A DNA stretch of 6,987 bases from CAYJAZ01 sp964370095 (GCA_964370095.1 CAYJHJ010000087.1:1-6987); one strand, 5' to 3'; positions 1 to 6,736 are shown, counted from the first letter of the stretch. The notes: generated by a model from the sequence alone, not told the origin. A program made the numbers and translations.

Positions 1-59
1 AAGCTGATGCAGCTGCTAAAGAACTTACAGAAGCAGGCGCAACTGTTGAAGTTAAGTAA
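1..59 (+). CDS. rplL: 50S ribosomal protein L7/L12, C-terminal end (partial)
   Basis: Only the last 18 codons are present (frame starts at base 3, TAA at 57-59). They encode ADAAAKELTEAGATVEVK, the typical end of the L7/L12 C-terminal domain: an Ala/Lys/Glu helix, then a Gly-Ala turn and a final valine-rich strand ending in lysine. In the family this protein forms the ribosomal stalk that recruits and stimulates translation GTPases. The rest of the gene lies left of the window. Oddly, it is followed by a strong terminator and a convergent gene rather than by rpoB, which is its neighbour in most bacteria. The fragment is short, so identity rests on this tail alone. Confidence 0.85.
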   Translation, partial: ADAAAKELTEAGATVEVK

Positions 60-93
60 TTATTCCTACTCTTTTATAGAGTAAGGTTTATTT

Positions 94-134
94 ATAAAAA
101 AAGTCCAATATTATTTATATTGGACTTTTTTTAT
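94..134. terminator. Bidirectional intrinsic terminator between rplL and rlmN
   Basis: The arms 96-111 and 117-132 are perfect 16-bp inverted repeats (seven A, then GTCCAATAT; and ATATTGGAC, then seven T) around a 5-nt loop. Two more A-T pairs extend the base to 94-134. The A run on the left and T run on the right make a U-tract for either strand, so the one hairpin can serve both rplL and the convergent rlmN block, whose last stop codon is about 40 nt away. Confidence 0.93.
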
Positions 135-172
135 TGTTATTTTATAATATGAAAGATTTGTTCACTTCGTTC

Positions 173-1246
173 TCACGCTATGTGCTCGCCTTTTAATTGC
201 CCGCATGCTGCCGAGATGTCAGACCCCTTTGATTTTCTGAAAACGGCAACAATGCGTTTATCATTCAAATATTTTTGGAAAGCACGTAACCTTTCAGGAC
301 TAGGTGATTTATACTGAGAGTGTGGTGTGGAATTATATGGAATTAGGTTCAATTTTGCCTTCAAATGCGAACAAATACGCACAAGCTGTTGGGCATGTTC
401 AATAGAGTCATTCACATTACCTATAAGCAGATATTCCAAAGTGATACGTTCACGTGATTTTAATTTATAATTATTTAAATTATCAATTAAATCCTCTAAA
501 TGCCAGCCCTTGGCTGCTTTTGGCATAATCTCTTCGCGTAGTTCTTGATTCGGAGCATGAAGCGAAAGTGCAAGATAGGATAAACCCAAATCACTCAAGT
601 CTTCAAGCCCTTTTTTTATCCCACAAGTCGATACTGTTATTCGCCTTGGAGAGAATGCAAGACCATTTACATTATTAAGAGTTTTAAGTGAATTTATAGT
701 ATTTTCAAGATTGAGCAAAGGTTCTCCCATACCCATATAAACAATATTTCGTATAATCGGGTGCGAAGGGTCATTATCATTTAAATAGCTTCTTGCAAAT
801 TGTACTTGCCCTACAATTTCGCCCATTGTCATATTACGTGTAAAACCAAGTGTGCCGGTTGAGCAAAAAGTGCACGCCATGGCACATCCCACTTGGCAAG
901 AAATGCATTGCGTTATGCGAACCTTTCCCTCTCTGTCCGTTGAGGGAATGAGAACTGTTTCTATACATTCACCATCAGGCAATGAAAGAAGGAACTTCTT
1001 TGTGCCGTCTTTTGATTCTTGCATATCTACAAGTGATAACTTTAGAATTTCTGCTTTTTCCATGAGAAGTTGACGAAAGTCTTTAGATAAAGAAGTCATT
1101 TCATCAAAAGAAGAAACATTTTTCTTCCAAAGCCATTCGTAAAGCTGTTTTGCCCTAAATTTAGGTTGCTTAAGTTCTTCTACAACATACTTTTCCAAAG
1201 CGTTATACTCAAGTGAAAGAAGATCAGTTTTTTTATTTTGAAGCAT
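173..1246 (-). CDS. rlmN: Dual-specificity RNA methyltransferase RlmN (23S rRNA A2503 / tRNA A37)
   Basis: This is a radical-SAM enzyme that makes 2-methyladenosine at A2503 of 23S rRNA and, in characterised members, at A37 of some tRNAs. The 357-aa length is normal. The Fe-S motif CxxxCxxC is Cys121, Cys125 and Cys128 in GCAMACTFCSTG. Cys114 and Cys348 (in AACGQL near the C-terminus) match the two conserved mechanistic cysteines of the E. coli enzyme. A GMGEP SAM-binding motif lies at about 172-176, and CIETVLIP at about 94-101. The N-terminal helical domain (about 1-90) is intact. The ATG at 1246 is supported by AGGA at 1254-1257, 7 nt upstream and inside the end of dus, with which it overlaps by 14 nt. 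It is the last gene of the leftward block and ends at the shared terminator. The family is certain; which tRNAs it modifies here is not. Confidence 0.97.
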   Translation of the reverse strand: MLQNKKTDLLSLEYNALEKYVVEELKQPKFRAKQLYEWLWKKNVSSFDEMTSLSKDFRQLLMEKAEILKLSLVDMQESKDGTKKFLLSLPDGECIETVLIPSTDREGKVRITQCISCQVGCAMACTFCSTGTLGFTRNMTMGEIVGQVQFARSYLNDNDPSHPIIRNIVYMGMGEPLLNLENTINSLKTLNNVNGLAFSPRRITVSTCGIKKGLEDLSDLGLSYLALSLHAPNQELREEIMPKAAKGWHLEDLIDNLNNYKLKSRERITLEYLLIGNVNDSIEHAQQLVRICSHLKAKLNLIPYNSTPHSQYKSPSPERLRAFQKYLNDKRIVAVFRKSKGSDISAACGQLKGEHIA

Positions 1247-2222
1247 ATTCCTTTCCTGTTTCGATTAGATAATATTGATACATAACTTTATAAAACTCTT
1301 CCCATGAGTTTGTGGCAACAATGGCTTTGCGTAAATGCGAAACATTGTGAAAATAATGCAAAATTCTTGGCACAAAAACTCTCATACGAGGCAAAGAACG
1401 TTCAGGAAAAAATGTTTGACAAAGATTGGCATAATCAAAAACCATAGCATAAGCATCTTCAATAGTGCGTTCTTTAATCTTTTCACCCTTTAGAAGTGCA
1501 AGATATTCTTGAAAGATAGCAGGATTTGCCAAAGCCCCTCTTGCAAACATTACAGAATCAACATTTGTTTGCTCTATACAATCAATGGCATCTTGAGCTG
1601 TGAAAAGATCGCCCGATGCAATCACAGGTACGGTGGATAATTCCTTCAACTCTTGAAGTTGGGACCAATCTGCTTTGCCTTGAAACATTTGCTTGGCATA
1701 ACGTGGGTGCAAAACGAGATATAGAGCCCCCATCTGGCAAAGAGTAGGAACAATTTCTTTCCATACTTGCTCATGCATATTATAGCCAAGGCGAAATTTA
1801 AATCCTGTTTTGCCTTCACTTGCTTTTATTACAGCTTCAGCACACTTGAAAAGATTGTCAATATCTTTTAACATAGCTGAACCTGCACCTGTTTTAGCCA
1901 CTTTTGGAACAGAACAACCCATGTTTATATCAAAATATTTAAAACCATGGTTTTCACGTATTATATTGATTGATTCAGCTAAATATTGTGCTTCGGAAGC
2001 AAAAATCTGCACAATTAACGGATTATCTTCATCCGTTGTTTTTAATAAATCTTTGGTGCTTTTGCCCTGATAAACAATACCTTTAGAGCTTACCATTTCA
2101 GTTACGCACACTTTGGCACCGTATTTACGGCACAACAAACGCATTGCCAAATCACTATACCCGGCTAAAGGGGCAAGCCACGGATTTTCTTTATTTATAT
2201 TTATCATGTATTGCTTTTTCAT
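1233..2222 (-). CDS. dus: tRNA-dihydrouridine synthase (DusB-like)
   Basis: This is an FMN-dependent, NAD(P)H-using reductase that converts uridine to dihydrouridine, mostly in the tRNA D-loop. Positions below count from the longer start. Visible TIM-barrel motifs in order are WLAPLAG (15-21), EMVSSKG (42-48), DINMGCSVPKVAKTGAG (98-114) with Cys103 as the catalytic cysteine, LHPR (171-174), VPVIASGD (198-205) and FARGALANP (226-234). A helical C-terminal domain follows. The start is uncertain: ATG 2222 gives 329 aa and overlaps the FUSC gene by 32 nt, while ATG 2207 gives MININKENPWLAPLAG, closer to the usual N-terminus, with a 17-nt overlap. Neither has a clear Shine-Dalgarno sequence, so translation is probably coupled to FUSC. 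The 3' end overlaps rlmN by 14 nt. The exact Dus subfamily, and hence the target uridine, cannot be fixed by eye. Confidence 0.93.
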   Translation of the reverse strand: MKKQYMININKENPWLAPLAGYSDLAMRLLCRKYGAKVCVTEMVSSKGIVYQGKSTKDLLKTTDEDNPLIVQIFASEAQYLAESINIIRENHGFKYFDINMGCSVPKVAKTGAGSAMLKDIDNLFKCAEAVIKASEGKTGFKFRLGYNMHEQVWKEIVPTLCQMGALYLVLHPRYAKQMFQGKADWSQLQELKELSTVPVIASGDLFTAQDAIDCIEQTNVDSVMFARGALANPAIFQEYLALLKGEKIKERTIEDAYAMVFDYANLCQTFFPERSLPRMRVFVPRILHYFHNVSHLRKAIVATNSWEEFYKVMYQYYLIETGKEYASK

Positions 2223-3432
2223 CTAAACTTTTTGTTTTTATTTTATGGAATAGCTTTCTTAACCTATGAACTTTATTTCTTCTTTTCTTTCTATGTGAAA
2301 TAATTTCAATCTGCTCTTCTAAGTTTGCCACAGTTTCTGATAAGTGGTTCATAGCATTATAAAATGAAAAAACCTGCACAAGCTGTGGGAGATTAAGGTT
2401 TTTCAAAATATTTTCATTTCTCAAGTTAGCTAAACGCACATCAAATTTTTCAATGCTCCAACGGATTTCAGGTAAGCCTTGATCATCAGTATGTGAAGCA
2501 ATCCAGCGTAGCCCTGATGAAGTTGAAGAAGAAAGAGAAAGCAATTCTTCTTTTAGCGGAAATTCTTTTATCGCATCTGCCTCACTGTCAAGAGCATCAA
2601 GCAAAGAAGCAAGGTGAACGCTTATATGCTCCAACCCAACAAGAAGATCATGTAATTCTGCATAATTACGAGCAATATTCATAGCTTCATATTCTTTGAT
2701 TTCTCTATATGTCGACCTATTTTCACTTACGATATCGTGAAGAACGTCTAAAAAAGAGGGGGGAAGATGGTGTTGCTCATCTAAAAAAGCTAATGTGATA
2801 GAATCAAGATAATCTGCTGCCAAAAGATATTGCCTTTTAAGTGATTGCCTCAGTGTTTCTGCACCCGAAACAGGCCAAAGCAGAAGTGAAACCAAAAGGG
2901 CAACTATAATGCTTACAATAATATGAAAAAGAAACACACCCGAAAAAGCCCAAATATGTTCAGTTGTTGCATTTGGCCCTACAAGAAAAATTGTTATTCC
3001 TGCAATGCCGGCAAGCCTGTATCTTGTATTTAACAAAAGTAAAAGAGCACAGAAAATTGAAATTGTGAAAAGCCCAAGGTTTACGGAAATATAATCTAAG
3101 GGGAATACAAAATGTGCAGCTAAGCCAATTATTGCACCGTATAAAGAACCAATTATACGCTCTAAGCTGGAATTTATTGAAGAAGAAACATTTACCTGCA
3201 TAACAATAATAGCAGAAATAGGTGCCCAAAAAGCATATTCAGGCACAAATGCCATTGAAATTAAATAGGAAATTATAACCGCTATACCTGTTTTGATAGC
3301 ATAACGGCAATTCCTTTTTGTAAATAAATTTGTGAAAAAAACTTTTAAACGGCTTCTTCCTGTTCGTGGCAGATGAACCCCTTTAAATAAAGTTATTATT
3401 GCACCCCAAAGGATTATCAATGATTCACGCAT
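2191..3432 (-). CDS. FUSC family inner-membrane protein (aromatic acid exporter-like)
   Basis: This 413-aa membrane protein has about six hydrophobic segments packed into residues ~43-187. Examples are AVIISYLISMAF (~51-62), IIGSLYGAIIGLAAHFVF (~93-110), a segment at ~118-134 and IIVSIIVALLVSLLLW (~171-186). They are followed by a ~225-residue polar, helix-rich cytoplasmic half that ends in a strongly basic stretch (KKRRNKVHRLRK, ~392-403). The sequence around PEYAFWAPISAIIVMQ (~64-79) is the typical signature of FUSC/ArAE proteins, a family that includes fusaric acid and p-hydroxybenzoate efflux components. No periplasmic adaptor or outer-membrane partner is encoded nearby, so substrate and even transport function are open. 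It sits between yicC (62-nt gap) and dus (overlap), and is the only gene in the block without an obvious RNA role. The Shine-Dalgarno AAGGA (3446-3450) lies an unusually long 13 nt from the ATG. Confidence 0.85.
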   Translation of the reverse strand: MRESLIILWGAIITLFKGVHLPRTGRSRLKVFFTNLFTKRNCRYAIKTGIAVIISYLISMAFVPEYAFWAPISAIIVMQVNVSSSINSSLERIIGSLYGAIIGLAAHFVFPLDYISVNLGLFTISIFCALLLLLNTRYRLAGIAGITIFLVGPNATTEHIWAFSGVFLFHIIVSIIVALLVSLLLWPVSGAETLRQSLKRQYLLAADYLDSITLAFLDEQHHLPPSFLDVLHDIVSENRSTYREIKEYEAMNIARNYAELHDLLVGLEHISVHLASLLDALDSEADAIKEFPLKEELLSLSSSTSSGLRWIASHTDDQGLPEIRWSIEKFDVRLANLRNENILKNLNLPQLVQVFSFYNAMNHLSETVANLEEQIEIISHRKKRRNKVHRLRKLFHKIKTKSLDEKAIHDKYK

Positions 3433-3461
3433 AAAGTTTTCTCAGTCCTTATAAAACTTTA
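3432..3461 (-). promoter_or_regulatory. Possible hairpin around the FUSC ribosome binding site
   Basis: Read on the minus strand, TAAAGTTTT (3461-3453) and AAAACTTTA (3440-3432) are a perfect 9-bp inverted repeat around a 12-nt loop, and that loop contains the only good Shine-Dalgarno, AAGGA (3450-3446). The last A of the right arm is the A of the ATG start codon. Folding would bring the distant Shine-Dalgarno closer to the start, or could control access to it. The stem has only one G-C pair, so it is weak, and chance formation in AT-rich DNA is possible. Confidence 0.35.
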
Positions 3462-3494
3462 ATTAAATATAATTTAGTTATACTAATTAGGTGC

Positions 3495-4376
3495 TTACTC
3501 CAAATTTTGCACCTGTTCTCTGCACTTCTCTAATTCAGTTTTTAAGTCAATTACTATATGGCTTACTTGAATATCCTGTACTTTGTTTCCACAAGTATTT
3601 ATTTCTCTGAAACATTCTTGTAAAGTAAAATCAAGCTTTCTTCCTGCATCTTGCCCTTGATTTATAAGTTCTGTCAATCTTTTAAGGTGAGAGTGCAAAC
3701 GTGTCAGTTCTTCGCTGATATCCATTTTGTCAGCTATAAGAACCATTTCCTGCAAAAAGTGGCTCTCCTCAAGCTCGCTTCCCATATGTCTTAATAAATG
3801 GCTCACCCTATCACGTATCTGCTCTATTCTATCTTGTTTAATTTGCTCAGACTTATCTTCTATTAATTGCACCCAAAGAAGCATTTTCTTTTGCCTTTCA
3901 AACAAGTCAAGTGCAAGGTTTTTTGCTTCTGCTGCTCTACTTTTATTCCAATCGTCCACAGCTTTTTCAAAACTGGATTTAAAAAACTCCAAAAGGCTTT
4001 CATCACTTTCCAGCTGATTTTTCCAAAGTGAAGAAATAGGGAAGAACCTATTCAAATCAGGATTAAAATCCAAGGAGCTATCTTTTGCAAAAGTTTTTAA
4101 TTCTTCAAGCATAGCTTTTGCTTGCACTGCATCAAAAGAAAGAAGTTTGTTGCTGTTTTCAGAGCTTGCTTTAACTTCCAATGAAATTTCAACTCTACCC
4201 CTGTGTGCTCTTGAACGAAGAATTTTATCAAAAATATCTTCGTGCATACGCAATGTTTGTGGTAATTTCCAGCGAATATCAAAATATTTATTATTTACGC
4301 TTTTAATCTCCCAATTCAAGCTAAGCCCTTGTGCTTCTTCATAATGGCGGCCAATGCCTGTCATGCTATACAACAT
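3495..4376 (-). CDS. yicC: YicC family endoribonuclease
   Basis: This 293-aa protein matches the YicC family along its whole length. The N-terminus MLYSMTGIGR and NWEIKSVNNKYFDIRWKLP are the conserved opening (~1-40). The C-terminal DUF1732-type domain shows ADKMDISEELTRLHSHL and then REINTCGNKVQDI running to the end. Family members are endoribonucleases; E. coli YicC has been linked to small-RNA decay. The start at 4376 was chosen because the family begins with M-x-x-SMTG and because AAAGGA (4384-4389) lies 7 nt upstream. An ATG 63 nt further upstream would add a lysine-rich extension not expected in the family and would overlap mtaB. Only 4 nt separate it from the mtaB stop, so the two are translated as a pair. 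In many bacteria yicC precedes gmk; here it precedes the FUSC gene. Confidence 0.94.
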   Translation of the reverse strand: MLYSMTGIGRHYEEAQGLSLNWEIKSVNNKYFDIRWKLPQTLRMHEDIFDKILRSRAHRGRVEISLEVKASSENSNKLLSFDAVQAKAMLEELKTFAKDSSLDFNPDLNRFFPISSLWKNQLESDESLLEFFKSSFEKAVDDWNKSRAAEAKNLALDLFERQKKMLLWVQLIEDKSEQIKQDRIEQIRDRVSHLLRHMGSELEESHFLQEMVLIADKMDISEELTRLHSHLKRLTELINQGQDAGRKLDFTLQECFREINTCGNKVQDIQVSHIVIDLKTELEKCREQVQNLE

Positions 4377-4380
4377 AATT

Positions 4381-5676
4381 CTATCCTTTAATTTCAACAA
4401 GAATTTTATGGTCTTGTATACCTTTGGGTTTTGCCTCAATCAATCCATGCCCTTGCACTTTGCCATGTGCCAAGCAATTATTGTAGTATTGGTCAATCCC
4501 TAAAAGATTATTTTTAGTATCGTTCTCATGCGATGAAATGTCAAAAGAAATTTCAAGTTTTGAAGTTTTTATAATCCTTTCCAAAAACAAATCTTGTTTT
4601 TCTTGTATAATTTCACGCACCTTTTGCGTTCTTTCTTGTTTTATCTGCTTTTCAATCTGATTTTTCATTTGTGCTGCCCTTGTGTTTGGGCGTATAGAAT
4701 ATGGAAAAACATGGGCATAGGTAAATGGAATTTTTTTAATAAATTGAACACTTTCATTAAACTCTTCATCACTTTCTCCAGGAAAGCCAAGAAGAAAATC
4801 CGCCCCCAGCCCAAAATAGCTCCATTTTTTTTCCAAAAGCTCTAAAGATTTTTCAATATCACAAAGCTCATAATGCTCTCTATTCATTCTTTTTAACACT
4901 GATGGAGAGCCGCTTTGCAAAGAAAGATGTATATGAGGAGCAATTAATTTTGAGCGTGTTATACTTGCAATACCCTTTTCATTAAGCTGTGCCGGCTCTA
5001 AGGAACTTAGGCGAAAACGAGCCTTATGTTCAAAGTTGCTTGCAAATTTTTCTTGAATAGCATTTGTGATATCCCAATAATCAAGCCCGTCATAGTCGTA
5101 TTGCCTTAAATTTATTCCCGAAAGAACTATCTCTCTATATCCATTTTCAAGAAGTCTTTGAATTTCAAGAAGAATTTCATGTAGGGGGCGTGAACGAGAA
5201 GGGCCCCTAGTATAAGGCACAATACAGTAGGAACAAAGGTGTGAACAACCGTCTTGTACTTTAACTACAGGGCGAGATCTTTTAAATTTTTCTATAAAAA
5301 ATGGAGGATAGCTAAGTTTTTTTTCAAATTCATAATATCCTTGCAGCTCGAGTGGATTTTTTTCTAAAAGCATATGCCTTATCTTTTGTGGAATAATTGC
5401 ATCTGCATTTTTAAAATCTTCTTTTGCAACTTCAGCAGCACAACCGGTTACAATAATATGGGCTTTTGGAAATTCCCTTCTCCATTTATTGCAAAGCTGC
5501 CTTGCGTCTGTAACACCTTCACGTGTTACCGCACACGATGCTATCACAAGCAAGTTCGCTTCTTTTGGATTTTCAACTTCATTAGAAGATTTAAATTTCT
5601 TTTGCCAACTTTCACGCATTGCTTGGCTTTCATATTGGCTTACTTTACAGCCGAAAGTTTGAATATAATATTGCAT
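4381..5676 (-). CDS. mtaB: tRNA (N6-threonylcarbamoyladenosine(37)-C2)-methylthiotransferase MtaB
   Basis: This radical-SAM methylthiotransferase converts t6A37 to ms2t6A37 in tRNAs that read ANN codons. The 431-aa length fits the family. The N-terminal MTTase domain carries the three cluster-binding cysteines Cys10 (QTFGCKVSQYES), Cys48 (ASCAVT) and Cys79 (TGCAAE). The radical-SAM motif is CSHLCSYC with Cys144, Cys148 and Cys151, followed by IVPYTRGPSRSRP. FLLGFPGESDEEF (294-306) and PYSIRPNTRAAQM (325-337) are also typical. The final ~60 residues fit a TRAM-like RNA-binding domain. The QTFGCKVSQYES opening and the RGPSRSR segment favour MtaB over MiaB or RimO. It is the first gene of the leftward block. 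The ATG at 5676 has no strong Shine-Dalgarno and no convincing promoter hexamers were found upstream. Confidence 0.94.
   Translation of the reverse strand: MQYYIQTFGCKVSQYESQAMRESWQKKFKSSNEVENPKEANLLVIASCAVTREGVTDARQLCNKWRREFPKAHIIVTGCAAEVAKEDFKNADAIIPQKIRHMLLEKNPLELQGYYEFEKKLSYPPFFIEKFKRSRPVVKVQDGCSHLCSYCIVPYTRGPSRSRPLHEILLEIQRLLENGYREIVLSGINLRQYDYDGLDYWDITNAIQEKFASNFEHKARFRLSSLEPAQLNEKGIASITRSKLIAPHIHLSLQSGSPSVLKRMNREHYELCDIEKSLELLEKKWSYFGLGADFLLGFPGESDEEFNESVQFIKKIPFTYAHVFPYSIRPNTRAAQMKNQIEKQIKQERTQKVREIIQEKQDLFLERIIKTSKLEISFDISSHENDTKNNLLGIDQYYNNCLAHGKVQGHGLIEAKPKGIQDHKILVEIKG
4384..4389 (-). promoter_or_regulatory. yicC ribosome binding site within the end of mtaB
   Basis: AAAGGA on the minus strand, directly before the mtaB TAG stop and 7 nt from the ATG at 4376. 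It decides the yicC start in favour of the family-typical N-terminus and implies coupling of yicC translation to mtaB. Confidence 0.8.
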
Positions 5677-5691
5677 AAATTTTCTTAATCC

Positions 5692-5710
5692 AAAGCAAAA
5701 TAATTGCTTT
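5692..5710 (-). promoter_or_regulatory. Small inverted repeat upstream of mtaB
   Basis: AAAGCAA (5692-5698) and TTGCTTT (5704-5710) form a perfect 7-bp inverted repeat with a 5-nt AATAA loop, centred about 25 nt before the mtaB ATG. It could be an operator dyad or a leader hairpin. There is no T-run on the mtaB side to make it a terminator. Chance occurrence cannot be excluded. Confidence 0.25.
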
Positions 5711-5803
5711 CTTTATTCTTTTAATGCTTTAATGAGATTTAATAACAGAAAAACCATAAAAAATCAGTTATTGCAGTTTTATTGAAAAGTTTAACATTGC
5801 CTT

Positions 5804-5807
5804 GGAG
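5804..5807 (+). promoter_or_regulatory. Ribosome binding site of the first hsp20 gene
   Basis: GGAG lies 7 nt before the ATG at 5815. This favours that ATG over the in-frame TTG at 5782, which has no ribosome binding site and would place the GGAG inside the coding region. Confidence 0.8.
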
Positions 5808-5814
5808 TTTTATT

Positions 5815-6234
5815 ATGATTTATTTAAAAAAACATTTTATTTCACATTTCTCTGCACAAAACCTTCATAATCTCAATCGCCTAAAAGAGCAAGAATTTAT
5901 TCCTAACACAGAAGATTTTCCACCAAGCTTTCTTTGCGAAACCAAAGACGCTTATTACTTAAAAATTCTTGTTCCCGGTTTAGAGGCAAATCATTTTACC
6001 TTGAAACTCAAAGAAAATCAATTAATATTCGAAGGCAAGTTTAAAATTGGTTCATGCAAATTTCTTCATAAAGAAAGGCCATCACAAGAGTTTCTTAGAA
6101 AATACACCTTCACAAGATGTATTGATAAAAATAATATTGATGCAGAACTAAAAAACGGAGTGCTTTCCCTTTGGCTTTTCAAGGAAGAAAGCAAAGAAAT
6201 TGAAATTATTCCCAGCCAACACACAAAACATTAA
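5815..6234 (+). CDS. Small heat-shock protein, Hsp20/alpha-crystallin family (first of pair)
   Basis: This 139-aa ATP-independent chaperone would hold unfolding proteins as large oligomers. An N-terminal arm of about 35 residues with Phe/His-rich MIYLKKHFISHF precedes an alpha-crystallin domain (~38-125) opening with FLCETKDAYYLKILVPGLEA. The hallmark A-x-x-x-x-G-V-L box is AELKNGVLSLWLF (~111-123). The C-terminal tail contains IEI (in KEIEIIP), the I-x-I/V motif that docks onto neighbouring dimers. The gene follows a 138-nt intergenic region divergent from mtaB. I could not find CIRCE or a heat-shock sigma consensus there. The second Hsp20 gene begins 11 nt after the stop. The sequence is divergent from the best-known Hsp20 proteins but the fold signature is clear. 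Confidence 0.88.
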   Translation: MIYLKKHFISHFSAQNLHNLNRLKEQEFIPNTEDFPPSFLCETKDAYYLKILVPGLEANHFTLKLKENQLIFEGKFKIGSCKFLHKERPSQEFLRKYTFTRCIDKNNIDAELKNGVLSLWLFKEESKEIEIIPSQHTKH

Positions 6235-6245
6235 GGAGTAGCTGA

Positions 6246-6653
6246 ATGCATTTCTCAAATTCATCACAAAGGCATGAACTGCAACCACTTGCAGACATTA
6301 TTGAAATTGAAAATGGAATAGCCATTCTTGTAGACATTCCAGGAGTGAGCGAAGAGAATATTTTTCTTGAAATTGAAAATAATAACTTGCTTCTTAGAGC
6401 TATTATGGATAATCATTTCTCTGATTTATTTTCTCCTCTTACAGATAAGTACGCTGATAACAGTGAAAAAGAAATTCAGCTTATGGAATGGGTTGAAAAT
6501 GATTATTTCCTTCGTATATTTCTTGCAGAGGGGCTTGATAAAGAAAATATTTTGGTCTATTTAAAAAATGGTGTTTTAGTAATTAATATTGAATATACAG
6601 CTAATTATAGCAAAAAAACCAAGCCTCCTTTTTCAAGTAAATTTTTATTTTAA
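6246..6653 (+). CDS. Small heat-shock protein, Hsp20/alpha-crystallin family (second of pair)
   Basis: This 135-aa protein has only ~15 residues before the alpha-crystallin domain, which begins ADIIEIENGIAILVDIPGVS (~16-35). It continues with EENIFLEIENNNLLLRA and a longer acidic middle loop (~53-77). It closes with LVYLKNGVLVINIEY (the G-V-L box, ~104-118). Unlike its neighbour it has no I-x-I motif in the tail, which ends in a basic/aromatic KPPFSSKFLF. AAGGAG (6233-6238) overlaps the stop codon of the first hsp20 gene, so the two are co-translated. The missing tail motif and short N-terminus suggest it may not build large oligomers alone and may act with its partner; this is inference. Confidence 0.85.
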   Translation: MHFSNSSQRHELQPLADIIEIENGIAILVDIPGVSEENIFLEIENNNLLLRAIMDNHFSDLFSPLTDKYADNSEKEIQLMEWVENDYFLRIFLAEGLDKENILVYLKNGVLVINIEYTANYSKKTKPPFSSKFLF

Positions 6654-6671
6654 AAAAAAGAAAAAAAATTC

Positions 6672-6698
6672 TTGACAAGTTTCAAGGAAAGTTATAGT
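6672..6698 (+). promoter_or_regulatory. Sigma70-type promoter for tRNA-Asp, with A-tract UP-like element
   Basis: There is a perfect -35 TTGACA (6672-6677) and a good -10 TATAGT (6693-6698). The 15-nt spacer is shorter than the usual 17. Directly upstream, 6652-6668 is almost pure A (eight A, G, eight A), like the UP elements of strong stable-RNA promoters. Initiation would fall near 6705, giving a leader of about 30 nt before the tRNA. Confidence 0.72.
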
Positions 6699-6709
6699 TT
6701 CTTTTTCAC

Positions 6710-6733
6710 GACATAAATTTCACTTTTTATGTC
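6710..6733 (+). promoter_or_regulatory. Leader hairpin just before tRNA-Asp
   Basis: GACATAAA (6710-6717) and TTTATGTC (6726-6733) form a perfect 8-bp inverted repeat with an 8-nt loop. It ends only 3 nt before the mature tRNA 5' end (6737). It lies in the transcribed leader and could affect RNase P processing or decay of the leader fragment. It has no following T-run of its own. Confidence 0.45.
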
Positions 6734-6736
6734 TTC

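Noticed and set aside
1810..2070. 86-codon open frame on the + strand opposite dus
   Set aside because: It lies antisense within the conserved Dus core and shows no recognisable domain or ribosome binding site.
3462..3494. Separate promoter for FUSC in the yicC-FUSC gap
   Set aside because: A TATAAC-like -10 exists on the minus strand, but the only -35 candidate (TTGGAG) matches poorly and the spacer is 15 nt.
4377..4439. Longer N-terminus for yicC from an upstream ATG
   Set aside because: It would add 21 lysine-rich residues before the conserved SMTG opening and overlap mtaB, while the ATG at 4376 has a well-spaced AAAGGA.
5374..5688. 104-codon open frame on the + strand opposite mtaB
   Set aside because: It lies antisense to a fully conserved radical-SAM gene, its product is an unstructured Phe/Cys-rich sequence, and it has no ribosome binding site.
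5782..5814. TTG start giving a longer first Hsp20 protein
   Set aside because: There is no ribosome binding site before the TTG, and GGAG is ideally spaced for the ATG at 5815.
5677..5814. CIRCE element, heat-shock sigma promoter or sigma54 promoter before the hsp20 pair
   Set aside because: None of the consensus sequences could be matched; weak sigma70-like hexamers around TTGCAG (5771-5776) and TAACAT (5792-5797) are too poor and too closely spaced to call.
6367..6564. 65-codon frame overlapping the second hsp20 gene on the same strand
   Set aside because: It is a frame shadow of a gene with a clear alpha-crystallin domain; its Ile/Leu-rich product reflects AT-rich codons.
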